A stretch of DNA of 64,000 nt, from contig CANJKZ010000724.1 of the NCBI GenBank assembly GCA_947471745.1, positions 3,391,501 to 3,455,500 of the forward strand, written 5' to 3'. A program made the position numbers and the translations under genes. The stretch's first letter is position 1, and each line of letters begins with the position of its first letter. The notes beneath the pieces are model-generated. The model was not told the origin of the DNA. It saw only the letters and a list, made by a program, of their open reading frames with translations, and searched no databases. Positions 61,089-64,000 of this stretch are shown here, piece after piece. This DNA comes from Closterium sp. Naga37s-1 (taxonomy: Eukaryota; Streptophyta; Zygnematophyceae; Desmidiales; Closteriaceae).

Positions 61089-64000
61089 AGGACGGCAGCC
61101 TGTACTTCTTGCTACTGAAGGACCGCATGACCCGCTACGTGTGGGTGAGGCCGGTCGCCAAGAAGTCGGATGCATTGCGGGATTTTGTGCAGTGGCTGAT
61201 GGTGGCTGAGCGGCAAACAAAAACTCGGTGTTGATGGTGCGCTCTGACCGGGAGGGGAGTTCCTCGGGAAGCAGTTCACCGAGTTCGCAAACGGCAAGGG
61301 GATCGTCCACGACCTGACCTGCCCGTACACCCCGCAGCAGAACGGCATGGCGGAGAGGAAGATGAGGACTGTGGTGGAGTCCGTGCGAACGATGCTGCTG
61401 CACATGGGCGTGCAGCATCACTGGTGGCACCTAGCTCTGCGGCAAGCCGTTTGAGTCCGCAACTGCCTTGAGAAGTCGACACTGCCACCGGGGACGACGC
61501 CGTACCAGCTGCTGACCGGGGAGAAGCTCGATTTGTTGCTGGCACGGGTGTGGGGCTGCATGGCGCAGTTCTTGGTCCCCAAGCAGCAGCGTGGTGGGAA
61601 GCTGAAGCCGAAGGCCAGGTGGGGCCTTCACCTCGGCGTCTCGGAGGAGAGCAAGGGCTGGAAACTCCTCGACATCGCCGACAACCGGGTGGTCACCACG
61701 TCGGACGTGGTGACCTATGAGAGCATGTCGCTAGAGGTGTGGAAGTCGGCGCACGGGCCGGCGTCAGGGCGGATGCCGGTTCACCTGCCAACGGACACCT
61801 CGACAGCGACGCTGCCTCTGCTCGCCGAGGTCGGTGCGCTTGCTGGTGAGGACGCAGAGGACGTCCCTAATCCCTGCCCTTCACCTGCCCCTCCCCTTGT
61901 TGCTGACTCGAATGGGATGACCCCGATGTCGGCCTCCGGCGATGAGGGGAGAAGTGGGGCGTCACCTGTGGCGCCGGCCCAAAGCATCGCCAGTGGCCGA
62001 CGTGATGTTGTGCAGGTCGGCGTGGAAGCGAAGATGACGCCGACCGGGAGGCCGCAGGTGGTGCAGCTAACTCTGGTGAAGCCGACGAAGGAGGCACTTG
62101 CAGAACAGGATTCGACACGGGAGCAGGCACCAGCGATGCCGACCACGGAGCAGTTAGCGACCAGGCAGTCGGCAGGGGAGCCGACCACATGGGAGAAGTC
62201 GGCTAGGACGCCAACCGAGGTGCAGCAGGACGCCGAGGACAGTGACATCGGTGACGATGGAGGGAACGCCGAGGAGGTCCAGCCGGGACCACGGCGCACA
62301 GGCCGACTTCGGAGGCCACCTGACTTCTTCGTCCCCGCTGCCTTCACCACGGTGTACGACGTGGACGTTGATCACCTGCTGTACGACAACGCCGAGGAGG
62401 ATGAGGAGTTTCCGGAGCTCGACCCCGACATGCATGCCGACCCCGAGCACCATTGGGACATCTCGACGATGACGGTGAAGGAGGCGTTGGCGAGCTAGAA
62501 GGGCCCGGCGGTGAAGGCCACCATGGAGGAGGAGATCCGCAGCCTCATCAACATGGGCACGTGGGAGCTGGTCGAACGCCCATCGAGTGTGAACATCATG
62601 AAGAACCGGTGGGTGCTGACGACGAAGTACCACATTGATGACAACGTCGGGCGCGAGAAGGCGAGGTTGGTCGTGAAGGGCTTCACCCAGGTGTATGGCG
62701 CCGACTACGATGAGACGTTGGCGCCGGTGGGCAGCTACGTCACGCTGAGGATCTTCCTCAGCATCGTTGCCGTCGTCAACCTCAACCTGATGCAGCTCGA
62801 CATGAAGAACGCCTTCTTGCAGAGTAAGCTCGACTGGGTGCTGTACATGTCCCAGGCGGACTACTTCAACGACGGAACCGGTCAGGTGTGCAAGATGCTG
62901 AAGAGCCTGTACGGGCTGAAGCAGTCGCTGCTGCTGTGGTACTTGGCACTCAATGATGTGCTGGTCGGTGCCAGGTGGAAGAAGAGCCAGGTCGACGAGG
63001 CTCTGTACTTCAAGGTCGGCGACGTGGGAGTGGCCTGCTGGGTGCTGGTCTACGTCGACGACTTGCTCGCCGCCAGCAGCAGCCTCGCGATGCTGAAGGA
63101 GCTGAAGGTGCTGCTTGAGGCCGCCTTCGAGCTGCGCGAGATCTCGCCGGTGCAGAAGTACCTCGGGCTGGAAATCGTGCGCGACAGGTCGGCGGGGAAG
63201 CTGTGGCTGCAACAGCAGGGCTACGTCGATAAGCTACGTAGGCGCTTAATCGACGAGGAGCAGACCGGGTGCACTCCGAAGACGCCGGTCTCGGTAGACG
63301 CCTACGCCGAGCTCACCTTCGGCGACGAGGAGACGCAGGAACGCTAGGAGGAGGAGTACTGGCAGAAGGTCGGCTTGCTGCAGTTCGCGGCGACGACGAC
63401 GAGACCGGACGTCGCCTTTGCCCGCAGCAAGCTGAGGAGCGGCCTCACGGTGAGAAGCGACCAGCACTGGCACGAGGTCGACCGCTGCCTCGCCTACCTT
63501 GCCAACACGCGTGACACCACCCAAGAGTTCGGCGGTGGACCAGAGTCGCTGGAGCTGGTCGGCTATGTGGACGCTGACGACGCCGGTGACAAGCAGTACA
63601 AGACGAGCACGGGAGGCTACGTATTTGTCTACGGAGGGGACGCGGTCTCCTGGTCAAGCCAGCGTATCAAATGAGCAACATTGTCGTCGACCGAGTCGGA
63701 GTACGCGGCGGCCACAGAAGCCGGCAAGGAGGGACGCCGCCTTCGCTTCCTCCTCGCAAAGTTCCGGCAGCTGGACGCCGGGAAGCCGACTGTCCTACGG
63801 GAAGTCGGCCATCACTGTTGCCGATGGCATGGGGTTGACAGGCAACCTCAAGCACATGGAGCGGCGACAGGCCTGGCTGCAGCACATGGTGAAGCGTGGG
63901 AAGTTCTCATTGCAGTACATCCCGACCGCTGAGCAGCCGGCTAACTTCTTGACAAAGGCGCTGCACTACCCGGCCTTCAATCGGTGCTCCGTCGCAATCG
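61089..64000 (+). pseudogene. E5 Pol, part 2 (integrase, RT, RNase H), 3' end outside window
   Basis: Integrase continues with DGSLYFLLLKDRMTRYVWV; a frame change near 61210-61250 disturbs the second catalytic Asp region; the Glu region is PYTPQQNGMAERKMRTVV (about 61322). TGA at 61451. Chromodomain-free tail with an acidic Pro/Thr region (61780-62330). RT from about 62515: MEEEIRSLINMGTWELVERP, QLDMKNAFLQSKLD, VYVDDLLAASSS (about 63049), TAG at 62496 and 63345. RNase H: YVDADDAGDKQYKTSTGGYV (about 63565), TGA at 63672, LSSTESEYAAATEAGKE, end QPANFLTKAL (about 63930). Confidence 0.87.

Larger units (their letters stand above)
54880..64000 (+). mobile_element. Ty1/copia element E5, split by E6, runs off the window
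   Basis: Coding order gag (55171-56196), protease, pre-integrase, integrase start (to 56850), then after the E6 insertion integrase, RT and RNase H to the right edge. Neither LTR was identified; the 3' one lies beyond 64000. A third copia lineage: CX2CX4HX4C Gag, no Gly/Ala linker, and pol motifs unlike those of E1-E4. Several stops and frame changes mark it as inactive. Confidence 0.8.

Noticed and set aside
1..64000. CRISPR arrays, bacterial operons, ribosome binding sites, plasmid or phage origin
   Set aside because: No spacer-separated identical repeats; tandem arrays here have no spacers. GT-AG introns, copia/LINE/hAT content and a GRAS gene indicate a eukaryotic nuclear genome.
1..64000. 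rRNA or intact tRNA genes
   Set aside because: No full cloverleaf or rRNA core sequence recognised; only isolated B-box-like words.

Overview
The window looks like nuclear DNA from a streptophyte: a GC-rich, repeat-dense alga or early land plant. The main support is a four-exon GRAS-domain gene at the left end, a family best known from land plants and their conjugating-algal relatives. Almost everything else is transposable element. A conjugating green alga would fit, but the species cannot be fixed from this sequence.

Layout. 6-4406: GRAS gene (+). 4407-5476: spacer with a TA-flanked MITE. 5541-8819: decayed, intron-containing hAT transposase gene (+). 9561-25735: a 5'-truncated LINE (-) carrying a reverse transcriptase, a CCHC knuckle and a restriction-like endonuclease signature. 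It is split twice by Ty1/copia elements: E1 (-, 9790-16742, target duplication CACGG) and E2 (+, 17343-24690, duplication GGCTG). 27143-27440: a lone LTR (-), abutting a degenerate coiled-coil ORF series (+, 27441-32262). 32697-38399: an old copia element E3. 39298-40560: a broken pogo/Tigger-like DDE transposase. 42210-45308: a gag/pol-less retroelement with three LTRs and duplication AACGG, lying inside what may be an older LTR related to that of E4. 46073-51559: copia element E4 (duplication GTATG). 52791-53897: remnant E7 (-). About 54880 to the window end: copia element E5 (+), whose integrase region is split by E6 (56856-61083, duplication TGCCA). E6 itself carries an inverted gag-to-integrase half.

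How the parts relate. E1, E2, E3, E7 and the three-LTR element form one copia clan. They share LTR ends of the type TGTCAA...TGACA or ...CACA, a CCTATGGGGGTG-like polypurine tract, an initiator-Met-tRNA-type primer site, GC-rich minisatellite leaders and, where coding survives, a Gly/Ala-rich linker between integrase and reverse transcriptase. E1 and E2 are recent (LTR pairs identical by eye) yet carry broken reading frames, so they were probably mobilised by proteins from other copies. E3, E5, the hAT gene and the pogo gene are older and accumulate stops, mostly TAG.

All coordinates, intron boundaries and homologies were read by eye. No database search was possible.
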